Below are positions 51,403 through 62,948 of a stretch of DNA of 64,000 nt, piece after piece (position 1 is the first letter of the stretch; every line of letters starts with the position of its first letter). The stretch is from Pelargonium x hortorum (taxonomy: Eukaryota; Streptophyta; Magnoliopsida; Geraniales; Geraniaceae). The notes beneath the pieces are model-generated. The model saw only the letters and a list, made by a program, of their open reading frames with translations, was not told the origin of the DNA and searched no databases. The DNA lies in the NCBI GenBank assembly GCA_036897525.1, contig JAYMTJ010000018.1, positions 81,572 to 145,571 of the forward strand, read 5' to 3'. A program made the translations under genes and the position numbers.

Positions 51403-52725
51403 AAACCTTACACTCAAAATAGAAAGTCTAGAAAAACTTAGACTAAGAAACTGATCAAACCCTATCACTTAAAAAGAACTTACTTTCATTACCTAATAGA
51501 GAAAAGTAACTCACTGGCTAAGAAGATAGACACTAATAACAGCTATCAACCTGGATAAGACTGGACTAGCTTTCCGGAATCAGGCAAGTGTAAGCTCAAG
51601 AAAGGAATTAAGAAACTAGTACCATCAGAGTTTAGAATAAGTAAGGAGTTGGGATAGAAAAGACACTGGAAAATCCCTTGCTTGTACAAAAGCCAGAGTT
51701 TGCCAAGGAAAGATCAGTAAGAAGAAAAGCGCTTAAGCTAGTACTCTTTATCTAAGTCATTTCATTCCCAATTCCTAATACAGAAAACTAACCCAGTATA
51801 ACCAAAGCCAAGTAGTACAAATAGAGAGATACACCGAAGACCCCTATTTCCCAAGACTTATTAAATAAAACATTAACTCAAAGCCCTATTTCCCTTATTA
51901 TATACAAAATACCTACTTCTAAATGAGTTCACAAGCAAGCAACCAGACAAACACTCAAGAAAGAGGGTAAGGAAATGAAATGTCCCTATATCTATTGTAC
52001 TTATTAGGGATTTTCTTTTAGGGCTTGTCTTCTTCCTTGTACTATCTGGAATTGGAAGGAAGCAAGGGAACCAAAAGCGCTAGATAAAGCGGTTTCTGCC
52101 CCTACAGGAGGAAGTCAACCAACAATCTACAATACAATAAAGTAGATGAAGGGACCACATTGAACCTCTAGACAGCTTTTTAGAAACATAAAGGAGATGA
52201 TAAAGAATAAGAGATGAATAAGTAACCAAGTAACAGAGATAGGGATGGCTAGACTCGAATAATGAACATAGAATAAAGAGCACTGACTAAGATAGAGAGG
52301 AAGAAAAGAACACTCGAGAGAATAGAGAGAACAAGGGCAAGATCAATCTTGCCTTTTTGTTCGGTGTTTTGCGAAGGAGGAAGGAAAGAGAATAAGCAAG
52401 AAGACTCCTAGGGCGGGTATTATCAAGACAGGCAAGCTTGTCTTGGAAAGCACTCTGAACATAGATAAGAAAGGAACCCAATAAACACTAGATTAATAGA
52501 GTAGGACGCAGGGCTGGCTCTTTCTAGGTGGCTAAGCTAAAAGGAGTCAAGCAAATAGGCTAACTCAAAGAGAGGCTAATTCCTTGAGCTTTAGATAAGG
52601 TCTCATAAATGTAGTATAGTGTCCGCTTCGGGATAGTTCTTCTTACACGTTAGAATCTCATAGGGCTCTCTTATCTACAGGTGGCGAGGCTGTGAGACAG
52701 AAGATGACCGAAAGATAAACGAAGG

Positions 52726-52785
52726 ACTTTAACCAAAACCGGGGATTCCAACAAAAAGTGCTCTACCATCAAACTAATCCACAGA
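52726..52785 (-). pseudogene. tRNA D-arm-like relic
   Basis: The minus strand reads TAGTTTGATGGTAGAGCA, an excellent A-box and D-arm match of Gly-like type, at 52759-52777. Downstream an anticodon-like region (TTTTTGTTGGAATCC) and GGTTTTGG follow, but no proper T-arm. This is probably a truncated or heavily mutated tRNA. Confidence 0.3.
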
Positions 52786-53269
52786 AAAGAATTGCTTGCT
52801 TTCAACTCCTAAATAAACTGTCAATACTTACTGTAACTAGAACTTAAGAAAGCTCTCTTGTCATTCATTAGAGTTGGCAAAACTCTATTGAGTCGAAAAG
52901 CTTTGACTATTACTAATACTGAATACAAAGAGAAAACAAGAACACAGAAACAAGACCAAACATAAAGAAACTGTCATAATTCACTCCATAAATACCAACT
53001 GACAACTGAATACACCATGAAAGCTTATACAGAAGAAACCAGACTAAGAAACAACAAAGAAACAAAGAGAAATACAAGAAACTGAGTTCAGAGCTCCCAC
53101 CTTCCTACTCAGTTTCTTGCTCAGAAGTCCCCCTTTGAACCACTGACCGCTTTCCAACTTAGCGATTGCTTTAACCACCCAAAACAAGAAGAAAAGAAGA
53201 ACTCGTTCAACTGCCCGGAATCCGTTTACTTTCTTAGTAGTTAAAAAAAGGATAAAACACTAGTAAACC

Positions 53270-53357
53270 CGGAGGAATTGGGAGTCGAACCCATCACATA
53301 CAAGAGAGTTTTGTATTAGTAAACCTTGCCTTAAAAGACAATCTGCTATATCCCTCC
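53270..53357 (-). pseudogene. Ser-type tRNA-like sequence, 88 nt
   Basis: The best-preserved tRNA-like sequence in the window. The acceptor GGAGGGA pairs fully with TTCCTCC (one G:T pair) and a G discriminator follows. The T-arm is ATGGG-TTCGACT-CCCAA (four of five pairs). A six-pair variable arm (ATACAA with TTGTAT) marks it as a class II tRNA. Length and sequence match plant-mitochondrial trnS(GCU) as I remember it, including TTAAGGCA and the loop context. The anticodon reads ACU instead of GCU, the anticodon stem is badly mismatched and the D-arm carries about three extra bases. It may be a relic or a very divergent working gene; I lean to relic. Another tRNA-like sequence lies 28 bases away on the same strand. 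Confidence 0.6.
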
Positions 53358-53385
53358 ACTATATAAAATGACCATAAAAAGATCA

Positions 53386-53456
53386 GGATTGAATCACTTT
53401 GAACCCTTATCTGCTGGCTTAAAAGAAAGAGTTACTACCAGCTGAGCTGTACATCC
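53386..53456 (-). pseudogene. tRNA-like sequence with Lys-type loop
   Basis: The minus strand begins GGATGTA-CA-GCTC-AGCTGGTA, a near-perfect tRNA 5' half, and carries a CTTTTAA anticodon loop (UUU, Lys). A GGTTCAAAG T-loop-like core follows. The acceptor 3' side TCAATCC pairs with GGATGTA at five of seven positions. The 3' side of the D stem and the anticodon stem are broken. It sits just upstream, on the same strand, of the Ser-type sequence, so the pair may be remnants of a two-tRNA cluster. Confidence 0.5.
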
Positions 53457-53558
53457 AGAAAGTCCGTTCTCTCTTTACAGTAGGGATCTCTTATAAGCTA
53501 CTCAAAAGTCTCTATTTATATACGTAATTAAAAACGAGTACTTAGATGAGAGCTTCTC

Positions 53559-53584
53559 CCTCACTGATTAGCCTCACTGATTAG
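53559..53584. repeat. 13-bp direct tandem duplication
   Basis: Two exact back-to-back copies of CCTCACTGATTAG. Confidence 0.8.
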
Positions 53585-53917
53585 CTACCAGCCTTCCCTC
53601 ACTCTTGACATTGGCTAGGAAAGGGCTCTGGCTGGCTAAGATCTTGGCTGTAGAGATAGAACTAAGACAATTAATAGAGTTCCTAAACCGTAAGACTCTA
53701 TTCCCAAACCAAGAATAGAACTTAACATGGTATACATTTTTTTCTGTCTAATACACCTTTACCAGCGAAACTGATAGAAGAAAGCTGAACTTCGTACCTT
53801 GCTAAGCCTGCAACATTTCCTTCTTAAGAGGGTACATAATAAGACACAAAAGCTACACCGGAAAAGGACTTCCCTCAAGAAAGAGCCACACCGTCAATGT
53901 CAGCCTGCTTTCAATTA

Positions 53918-53935
53918 GCTTAGGCTTAGGCTTAG
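53918..53935. repeat. (GCTTAG)3
   Basis: Three exact hexamer units in tandem. It is far too short to be telomeric and the unit is not a known telomere repeat. Confidence 0.75.
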
Positions 53936-54689
53936 AGTAGAGGATTTCTAGGTTCAAAGTACAAGAAGTCAAAGACCTAATGACAGGTTAGGAAATTGAT
54001 CTTGGCAATTAAAAGTTTGCATTGGGAATCCTGTTTCTTTCTATGCGATATCATTATACAAATAGGCCTTAGAGGACGCAGTACATTGAATTTCAGAGAG
54101 CTGTTATTCCTCTAAGTTCCCAGTTAGAATTGGATATTTTATAGTTGGTTGGTTCCTGAGATGAGTTGAGGACATTAGTTTTCCAAAGTCGGCGAAGGGT
54201 ATTCCATTGTAGAGATGCATTCTCCTAGCTTAGCAGCCTTCCGCCTTCCAAAGAGTACTGCTTCTGTTGTTACTGCAGTCAATGACTATTCCCGGTCCAG
54301 GTTATTCCCATTTCCCCTATAATAAAATAGAGTGCTTATCCCATTAGATCAGGACTCTCTCCCAGAAACTCCTTCCCTTGCTGAGAAGAGCCGAATGCAA
54401 ACAAATAGAATACTAGAAATTATGTACTTATCTAGACCGGCTATCAAGAACACCTTCCCAATTAAGGTAAGAAATACCTTGACTCTTTCTTAAACTACTA
54501 AACGGGAACCTCAGTATTAGATTTCTATTCTATTTTTGTATTCTAACTTTACACAGGCTATGAACATAGAAAGGGCCATTATCAAAGGATAAGGAAAAGC
54601 TAGGGTTAACAGACTTGGAACGCCTATCAATTAAATTAGAAAGGTCTTTATTGTGTTTTACGATTTCCTTTAGTGAGTGGGGTCTTACT

Positions 54690-54752
54690 TTTCTTTTGCA
54701 AGTGGTAGAGGATTAGCTTTACCATGGTCTATGGGTTCTAGTCGACTCGGGA
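54690..54752 (+). pseudogene. weak tRNA-like fragment (Val-like)
   Basis: AAGTGGTAGAG resembles a D-arm, TTTACCA an anticodon loop with UAC (Val), and GGTCTATGGGTTCTAGTCGA a variable region and T-arm like that of trnV. The segment is about five bases short between D- and T-arms and no acceptor pairs. This is tentative. Confidence 0.2.
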
Positions 54753-55139
54753 ATTGATTGAGGATATCAAGAAAAAGGAGTGTACAAAAATAGGTACCCA
54801 CTGAGTAATCTAAAGTTTATATAGAACTACTGTTACTGTAATGACCGTACGTGCTTCTTTGGAAAGAAAACTCTCAGTATTTCCTGACTTTCCAGAGATC
54901 GGTGTTTTTTTTATTACTTCTCTATATAGGATAAAAGGTCAACGGAAAAAATAAGAGAGAAATCGGTAAACAAGAAAAAAAGTGGGCGCATTACCTGGCC
55001 TGTTAAAGGAAATTAATAACCCTTCGATTTCTCAATAACAGAAATTTTTAGTACCCAAACCTAGAATACTTGTAAAAAGTCGGGTGTATGAAGCTTGTGT
55101 ACGACTGGCGATCGGCTTGGGCTTGACGTCTATAAATTC

Positions 55140-55206
55140 CTGTATTGACGCCTTGAACCTATGATCTGTTAGTAAAAAAAGCAAGAGTTCTACCGCTCTT
55201 TTAATT
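55140..55206 (-). pseudogene. tRNA-like fragment
   Basis: The minus strand has a perfect five-pair D-arm, AAGAG-CGGTAGAA-CTCTT, at 55183-55200. At the right distance follows ATAGGTTCAAGG, the 5' half of a T-arm. The anticodon region is a T run and neither the T stem nor the acceptor closes. tRNA ancestry is plausible; the amino acid identity is not recoverable. Confidence 0.35.
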
Positions 55207-56837
55207 TCCTTTTATTCAGTAATTGCCAGCGTTTAACTATTGGATATTGTTCCCAAGTACATAATATGCTGTAGTGTCTAGTTATTATAAATAAAAAAGT
55301 AAATAAAGTTAGTATTTAATTTAGCCTTGGTTGGTCATAAGTAAGGTTTGCACTACCTACTGCTTTACTGCTTGAGTTTCCTTTATGATCCTTGTAATCA
55401 GGAATCACTTATATAGAATAACCTAACCCACTTTTCTCTGATCTATACAGCTAATAGAAAGAGAAAAACATAAACTTGTTGTAAAGAAAAAAGGACCCTC
55501 TTTTAATAGAATGGAGGTAATGCCTCTTAAAACTTAAGCTTACGAACCCTTAGGAAACCCTCTCTAAAGCTACACAAAAAGAAAATCTGATTCAACTTAT
55601 AAAAAGCTTGTCAAAGAGGCTGCTTTGTCTGTTTTTAGGACTCATTTTTGACTAACACATATTCAATTTATTAATAAAAAATTGTAATACATGGAATTCT
55701 AGGGTAAGCGCAAAAAGTTGCTTATAAAACTGTCAAGGCTTCTAAAGAGTCTATTTAGGGTGCTCTTATTTAGACTTTAGTTTGTCATAAACTTCACTTT
55801 GACTTTTAAGCTTTACATATAGTGTAAAACTGCTTTCTTATTTACTTAATTCGGGGGTGCCTACTAAAATGACTAGACTCTTACTTTTTTCAATAAACTT
55901 TGATTATAAAATCACTTAAGTAGAAAACTTATTGTTCTGTTCTCTCATACAAGTCTGAGTCCTATAATATAAAGGCTTTTGAATTCAAAGTAAAGCGATG
56001 TCTTAATGACTGGAAAGCAAAAACCGGGAACTGTCTAGTGCATTACTAATCCCTAGGTTATTAGGCGTCGAGTAGACTACACGTTTGTATTTCTACTTTA
56101 ATATTTTTATCTAGAGTTACGATACTCCTCGTAAAATTTCTGAATACAAGTTTAATAAACTTATTTTCTTTTTAGAGTTACCGTTGAAATAAAAAGAAAG
56201 ACTCGAAATACCTAGAAAAGGCCCTAAAATCCTGAAAGCCCGGTACGGTCAGGGAAGTTCGTTTTAGGAAATCTTTTGTATAAACAGGGAAGGGGTGCGC
56301 TTTCCTTTAATTGACAGTAGATCCTATTCATTGGGGAACCCGGCATCCCGCCCAATCTTGACGAGTTAGGAATAAGATCCTGAAATATATCCAGCTAAAT
56401 AAGTATCTTTGTAAAGTAAGAAATTACCTAGAGAGCTTCAGACCTTTACTTATATGTAAACGAATGCTTACTGCTTGCTATATACCGGATAAATCCTTAT
56501 ATTGAATTGGGAGAAAGGGGTTCTCGTCGTTTATTATTCATGATAAGGGTTGCTTAGTTATGGGTGGAATTAAAGGTCTTTACTACGGATATTCCTAGAC
56601 TCTAGTAGAAGAACAATGGGCTGACCGAAATATCTAATAAAGGATTCTGTGGTATTTTATATGGGGCAATCTAGGGGGGTAATAACAGAGTCTAATATTC
56701 TTAATTATTGCTTTGGGTATTTCTTATTTTCGATATACAAGTGCGGATACCGAGTTCTTAGGTAAACGATTTCACTTACTTAGTTGTAGGCTCAGTAACC
56801 TGTATCTAGAGAGGCTAACGCTATGCATAGAGCTAGT

Positions 56838-56905
56838 AAGACAGCCGGTAGAGCACCAGGTTTCTACTATGCTATGAGCAGGCAAGGGTTCGAAACCTCT
56901 GTCTT
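56838..56905 (+). other. tRNA-like segment with two nested perfect 7-bp stems
   Basis: AAGACAG (56838-56844) pairs perfectly with CTGTCTT (56899-56905), and AGGTTTC (56858-56864) pairs perfectly with GAAACCT (56892-56898), so the two right arms abut without a gap. Inside are tRNA-like words: GCCGGTAGAGCACC (D-arm-like) and AAGGGTTCGAAACC (T-arm-like). The stems compete with a normal cloverleaf, because the T-loop region is used in the inner stem. It may be a rearranged tRNA relic or a different structured RNA. It lies 220 bases before a Lys-type tRNA-like sequence on the same strand. Confidence 0.4.
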
Positions 56906-57124
56906 CTATTCTGAGTAAGCGATCGGATACTTGTTTTTTAATTACTTTCAATTTTCATAAAAGAATTGAACAAAAAAAAGCAAAAGGGATATTCTAATTA
57001 TCTATATGATGTTAATTATGTTAGAAATAAGTAGAACTTCTTTAGTATTTCATTTCTATCCAGTCCTTGTACAAGTATACAAAACCTCGAGGGAAAAGTT
57101 TTCATTATTCCCCTCTTTATTTGT

Positions 57125-57196
57125 GGGTGTATAGTTGAGTGGTAGAACGTGAGTTTTTAACCTAACGGCCGCGGGTTCCAATCGAGATTCTACTTA
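57125..57196 (+). pseudogene. trnK(UUU)-like sequence
   Basis: It opens GGGTGTATAG and carries TTTTTAACCTAACGG, both very close to plant-mitochondrial trnK(UUU) as I remember it. The D-arm is GTTG-AGTGGTA-GAAC, the same unusual D stem as in the copy at 41666, so the two are probably paralogues. The anticodon loop TTTTTAA keeps UUU. The T-arm GCGGG-TTCCAAT-CGAGA pairs at only two of five positions, the acceptor hardly closes, and a base between the D and anticodon stems seems missing. It is probably a pseudogene. Confidence 0.6.
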
Positions 57197-57393
57197 AGTT
57201 TTAAGAGTACGACTTGATAGGAAAGTTTAAAGGTACCCTATTACCGACTCCAATTGTTCAGATATATTCAAAAAGTCAAGTAGAATTCCTTAGTTAAACC
57301 TTTAAAAAGGGAGTCCTTTTCCCCTCATAAGCAAAGTCGCCTGTGGGTATTAGGTATTAGCAGCTTGCCAGAATATAATTAAGTTTCTATGTT

Positions 57394-57621
57394 ATGGGCT
57401 ATATTAGATTATACATGGTATACTCAAGACAACAATCCCCTCATTATAAAGAAGCCTTTTTGATTTATGCTTTTTTGGATTCTTATATTAGATATGATTT
57501 TCCCGGGGTTGCCCTTTCCAATAAAGTAAGTAAATTAATGAACCAGAAGTTCTGCCTTTATCATTCACTAACTAAGACTTTTAGGTTCAAAAGAGATCGT
57601 TTATATAGAAGGCTTCCTTAA
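57394..57621 (+). CDS. hypothetical 75-codon frame
   Basis: An ATG-started frame of 75 codons, 200 bases downstream of the trnK-like sequence. The product is Tyr-rich at the N-terminus (GYIRLYMVYSRQ) and basic at the C-terminus (KTFRFKRDRLYRRLP). It shows no membrane segment, signal peptide or known domain. CpA/TpG is near normal in the line I counted. Frames of this length occur by chance, so this is only a candidate. Confidence 0.15.
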   Translation: MGYIRLYMVYSRQQSPHYKEAFLIYAFLDSYIRYDFPGVALSNKVSKLMNQKFCLYHSLTKTFRFKRDRLYRRLP

Positions 57622-60073
57622 AAGTTACACTTTGATTTCGAGCGAAAGAGTATATAGGGTAAGTTAAGGTAAAGTCTGCCGATTAAAATGGAGAATCTTG
57701 CCTAAAAAATCTTCCCGAGATCCCAAGCTTGGATTCTTTGAATAATCTTTACTGATCTGATACATTCTTAAGGTTGCCTCTTTTTTAGTGTTTTTAAGAC
57801 CCTAGTATAAATCCTAAAACCATACAAACGGAAATCTTAAGTGTTGATAACTTCCTTTGCGGATAGGTGTAAGCACCGAAACACTCATACAAGCCCCAGA
57901 ACCAGAATCGGAAAGAATTCGAGCTTATACTTACTATTATTCCTGTACCTCATTAGGAATTCTCAGATTAGTCAGTTAATTTAAGCCAATGGGTATTTTT
58001 TTTTTCAGGAATCCCATAACGGCTTACTAAGGTTTTTGAGCGGAGTCCTGTCAATTACTTGTATATAGTGAGTGATTCTGGATCCTGCATTCTTGCTTGT
58101 GGTATCCCCGGACCCATAAAAAAAAAGCTTCTCTTACAAATTAGCCTATAATAACTAACTTTTTATTTTTGCGATGTAGTATAAAGAATTTTCTTAATTC
58201 ACGAGGATTTCTAGGTTGACTAAAAAAAGTGTACTGAGTTCCAAAGTAGGTGTAGTGAGGATTTATATAAAAGAGAAAATCTTATATTTTGGATATCCAA
58301 TGGGTGCTATCCGACTTGAACTGTGGGGCACTCTGTCCTTAGACACTCAATACGGGAATCCTTTTTAAAAGTGTAATTTTAAGCATCTTTACGAGTCGAA
58401 CCCAAAGATTGAATTTTCGGATGGATTCCTCGTCGTACCAAAAATGCTAAGGTCTCAACTTTGTGGATCAATACTTTTTTTTTTCAAATTAAGAATAAGA
58501 TCTTAAGAATTCAGGGATTATTATCTAAGTGCTCTCTTTCTTAAATAGGTAATAGCTCTTAGGTAACTCCAATCCCCAACTTCCGAAAGTTTTAGAGTCC
58601 TCTTCTTTCTAAATAAAATACTAAAACGGGATACTCGGGTTAGATGAAACTCTTCTTAAAAAGTGAACTAAGCAGAACTCAGTTTTATCATACTCCGCGG
58701 ATTTAAAGAAATAATGTGGATGCGCCCCTTGAAATGTTATGGATAGGGTTTTCTAGGTGTATTAAAAAGCAGTGCTGCTCTAATTTAAATACAAGGAATG
58801 AATATAGACTTCCGACAGCTCAAGATATAAAACAATAGCCTATGTCTTCACAATATAGTTAATAAACTTTCCTGAATGAAATGACTTTGTGTGAGAAACA
58901 GCCCATGTAAAAGAGCCCCGCTGGACATTGAGAAATCTATTTTGTTAGTATTTGAAAGTTACTGAACCCCCTATTATATTAGTAGGAAATCTTAATTAGT
59001 TATAAGGTACCTTTTGAAAGAAGAACTTTTTAATACAAGACTAGGAAGCTTGTAAAAATTGGCATAATAAGAACTCTGTCTTTACTAATAAATCATAGTT
59101 TCAGTTAGTTTGTTTCATTAACATTTCACATTTCAGGAGTCAATTTTTAATAAGGAGAGCCTGGATTCCTTAAATTACATTGACATTTTTTTTAACACTA
59201 CTACTACTGCCCCTTTAGAGAGTTCTAGTTTATACTGTTTAACTAGTAGTTAGTTATTAGGGAACAGAAAAACGTATATTTATAATATAGAAATATATCT
59301 AGATTTAGAATAATCTGAACAAAAACAAAGTTATACCAGGGAACTCTAGTAAATTCGCACCACTTTCGTGAAGTCTCTCATGATAACAAGGATTCCAAAT
59401 ACAGCTGAAAACCTAGCTAGCAGTAAGTTTCAAACAAGGCTTAACGCAACTTGCTCCTTTAGTGGATGGAATATTTTGCCAAATCTTCTTAATTAGAATA
59501 GGGCTCTGTCCTTAACCGCGCAAACCCTTCCTTCAGCGAGCCAAACCTCTGAGTTGAATCAAAAAGACTACATGATATTTTTCTGGTATTCCAACTAGAT
59601 TCTTCCGTGTTGTTTATAACTCTTTACTAATCTCCTATAAATAGAAGGAAATATACATTAGACCTTGCCTTTCATATTACAAAAATTTCCTACGGATCTC
59701 CATTTTATATACAAGAAACTAGGAAGCACTAACACCCAAACCCTCCTTTTAACCTTAATTTTTAATCCTCTAAGGCAGGAGGTGAAAGGGAAGTTTATCC
59801 ATTATCAAGAGGACTCAAAATTGCTTTAACTATAAGGAGGTGCTTCCTTAGGTGGAAACTGCTTTTACATTACAAAAAAGTAAGTATTTATTTTCTATGA
59901 CTACTTGTCAGTTCAATATATGTATACCTGTACCAACCTCGGATACTCAAACGAGTTCAATATAATTCGTCAAGTATAACTTATAAGTAAAGTCCGTATT
60001 GCCTTTTCTAATATTCTAGCCTAATCCGCAATAGTATATGCAGTAGCTCGACTCCTTATCTTTATGTAGACTT

Positions 60074-60083
60074 AGGGGCCCCT
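60074..60083. repeat. 10-bp palindrome AGGGGCCCCT
   Basis: Perfect GC-rich palindrome in AT-rich DNA, one of the GGGCCC-cored sites. Confidence 0.65.
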
Positions 60084-61074
60084 TCAGTAGAAAAAAACTA
60101 TACGGTGATGTCTTTGATTCTATTTCATATGCTTCCTTATATAATTGAATTAAATTCCTTCATTGACTTGACAAAGTTTATCCTGAAAATAATAAAGAAA
60201 TGGGGCTGAGTAAAGCCTTTAGCTGCTCATATGAAAAACTAGAGTCCTTTTAGAGAGAGTCCTCTTATTAGTACACGAATTCCTCTTATGTTGGGTTGGG
60301 CACTTCTGATCTGTATCTTTATAAAGCACAGTGCGGGCTCCACGGATGGATATTTCTTTAGAGTATATCATGCAATAACTATTAATATTTATCTTCGAAG
60401 AAAGGCGAACGTAATAGAAACTTAGTAAATCTGTATGTGCTATATTTTACTTTATGACCCAATTTATTTGAAGAGCTAAGATAGAAAAAAAGACGGTCGA
60501 GAAGGGTATTATTCCTTAGTACCCTCTTAGTAACTAAGTCTAATCTATAACCCTAGAGACGCAACTTGCTACTCTTTTAAACCCTTGTTTCTGTAATTTA
60601 ATTTAAATAAAACCCTGTGGTATACTCTTCACAAAACTAAACTTGGGCTTGAGATGCATTAATAAAACTTATTAATAATAGAAACTTCCGTAGCTAAGCT
60701 AGATCCTATAGAACCTAATAAGAGGAGTCATAAGAAGAGTATAAATACACCTTATAGAAATTTCTATTACTGCAGAATAGAGTAATATCTATCGAAAGGG
60801 AATTCTATCATTTTGTTTCCTATAAAACACCCAAACTCTTACTCTTCTGCTGTATCTTGGTAGCCGCACCTTTCCTAGAAGCTGTACGTACCTTCTTTCT
60901 TAGAGTAGCTACAGATTATACTTAAGGCAAGTGTAAGACAACAAGTATTTCACTCGATAGAGCACTATGAAAAGGAACAACACGTACAAGGTTCAATAGT
61001 AGCAGAACTTTAGGAGAATGGGAACCACTTGACTTCTAGCGGCTAGACTCTCTATCCCTGAATCTATATCTTGA

Positions 61075-61332
61075 TTGCTCTCTTATGCTTCCCCTACTTA
61101 CCGACATCAATCTGAAATGACACCCCTGAAGCCTGCAAAACCTTGTGCAGTAAGAGCTGGTTTTTTTATAAAGTATCCCTGCTCTGGTCATCCTAACTAT
61201 AACAAATTGCCAACAGTAAGTCATCCAACAGAAAACCCCTCCCTTAGAAGTTTATTCTTAGGCTGGGTACTACCCACTTTAATATTATCTATTCTCAACT
61301 CCAACCAAATCATTGTATTTCATCTACTATAG
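61075..61332 (+). CDS. hypothetical 85-codon frame in a less decayed island
   Basis: A TTG-started frame of 85 codons. The first 60 residues are polar with many Pro, Lys and Cys (TPLKPAKPCAVRAG), and the C-terminus has a hydrophobic stretch (LFLGWVLPTLILSIL) that could be a membrane anchor. Local composition is rich in CpA and TpG and poor in TpA, in contrast to the flanks. An overlapping antisense frame (61036-61224) is also open, as expected when stops are scarce on both strands. No family is recognised and no context supports expression. Confidence 0.2.
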   Translation: MLSYASPTYRHQSEMTPLKPAKPCAVRAGFFIKYPCSGHPNYNKLPTVSHPTENPSLRSLFLGWVLPTLILSILNSNQIIVFHLL

Positions 61333-62948
61333 AGTAATTCCTAAAAGCCTGTAATCTAAGAATTTAATAGTACGAAATAAGGAGCTTCGCCTAAAACATG
61401 CATGCCTTTGTGTCCGATAACTCTTATCGTTTAGTGAGTACAGCCTGAAACCCTTCAATTCTGGATCTTGCTCTTTTTCATCTTGGGAAGAAAACTTGAG
61501 GTAATAAAGGACCCAAAGTTCTGATATCAAAGTATAACCAAATGAATATTTATTGACTTTCTTGTTAGTAATGAGTTGAATATTAGCTTTCTATAAAGAC
61601 TTTAAAATTTCAATTTCAATGTTTGTAAATAAATTCCTATATTACTATTACATAGACAAAAAGTTAGATAAATAGAAATAGATATTAATGGTTTCCGAGG
61701 ATATAAAGATAACACTGTTAACAAAGCTATTTAGACAGAACTAGACCTCAACATTTTTAATTACCCGATCTCGATACCCTTTGCTTTCCGGTTGAATAAT
61801 AACAAAACAAATAGTAGTTATACGTACGTAGGCACCCCCCCTAGTTCTACTTCAATTTTTTAAGAAATCCGGCCCTTAAAACTAGCAGTTAATCAGTAAA
61901 GCTTTCTTTTGCCCTCCCGCGGGGAATAATGGTATTGTTTGTAATTTTTGAATATTAAGGTAAAGTATTCTGTAATTAAAAATGAATTTGATATAGCACT
62001 TCGGCTTATCGCGTTTATATATTCCTAGGACCCCTTATAGTATAGAAAAAAACATCGATATAGTATAATATCCTCAAGCAAGATTTTGACTGCGCAATCT
62101 GCAAGCTCCCTCTATAGAGCCAGAAGTTTGTTATGAGAGACCCAGAATTCACACTCGAGCCGTAGGTTTCTACTGGAGAGACTTTAAGCAAAGAGTTGTT
62201 AGGAATCCTCGGATTTCTATAATATTATCCGTTTTTATACCTCGATAGTAAGAAAAAGGTATTTATAGCATTCATTTTTCCGGGGATTTCCAGCTTTTGT
62301 CAGATATTTTATTTAGCTTACTAGGTGGGCCAGACAGGTATTACACAAAGAATTTAGAAATAGAAAAAGTATAACTACATGAGACTAAAGAAGATTCAAA
62401 CAAATAATGAAACCAGATTTATAGCTAGAGCCTCTCCTTAAAATTCCAAATTACGTAGTGTATACTCCTTATTATTTATACAAGGTGTCAGTTGAGAACA
62501 TTCCGAATTTCTAAACCCAGTAAAGAGGGAACTAGGTTACATTTGTTTATAGTAATTCATGGAGCTCCTGTGCTTTTACTATTTGTCTAAGTTATCTTCT
62601 ATTTGAGTGTTCCTGGGCTTGGTATACTTATAGAGAGCGGCCTAACAGAACAAAACTAGAACAAAAAAAAGTAAGTTAGAAATTTGAATATTAAGGATTA
62701 AGGACTGTATGGCACGCTAACTCGGATAACCCAGAATCAAGGAAGGGTCCAGGTTAATCTTATCAATATAAGAAAAAGAAAGTTCTCTTTTCAATAGTTA
62801 GGCGGGTACTTTGGAATTCTTTGTAATAACTAAGTTTTTTTATCAACAAGATGCTCTTAGTACACCCCTTGGAAAACCTCGTTTTCCTTAGTTACACTAC
62901 GTACAAGGCTCAACTTGAGTTAAGGTAAACATTAAGTTAAGCCCTGTA

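Larger units (their letters stand above)
50161..53269. other. less decayed island, no recognisable gene
   Basis: This stretch has normal CpA/TpG levels, few T runs and many AAGTC, CTAAT and GAAAG words. It contains one ATG-started frame (51136-51402), two minus-strand frames of 64 and 67 codons (52080-52283, 52287-52481) that I do not recognise, and two exact copies of TGTTGATAGCTATCC (50823, 51243). Its right end runs into a group of tRNA-like relics. Confidence 0.5.
53457..56837. other. non-coding stretch with small repeats and tRNA fragments
   Basis: No open frame of interest. It contains a 13-bp tandem duplication (53559-53584), three GCTTAG units (53918-53935) and two weak tRNA-like fragments annotated separately. 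From about 54.0 kb the sequence returns to the AT-rich, TpA-rich type. Confidence 0.6.
56906..62948. other. mostly AT-rich non-coding stretch
   Basis: Apart from the tRNA-like sequence at 57125 and two small frames (57394-57621, 61075-61332), I see no gene. It holds the 10-bp palindrome AGGGGCCCCT at 60074-60083, a short (ACT)n run near 59.2 kb and a 31-codon Lys/Arg/Ala-rich minus-strand frame near 60.84-60.92 kb. Confidence 0.6.

Noticed and set aside
54842-54876. Group II intron domain V-like sequence on the minus strand (AAGCACGTACGGTCA)
   Set aside because: Only the 3' half resembles domain V; the complementary GAGCCGT-type 5' half is missing, so the stem cannot form.
56228-56258. Second domain V-like sequence on the plus strand (GAAAGCCCGGTACGGTCAGG)
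   Set aside because: The left arm of the hairpin does not pair with it, and no intron or exon is recognisable nearby.
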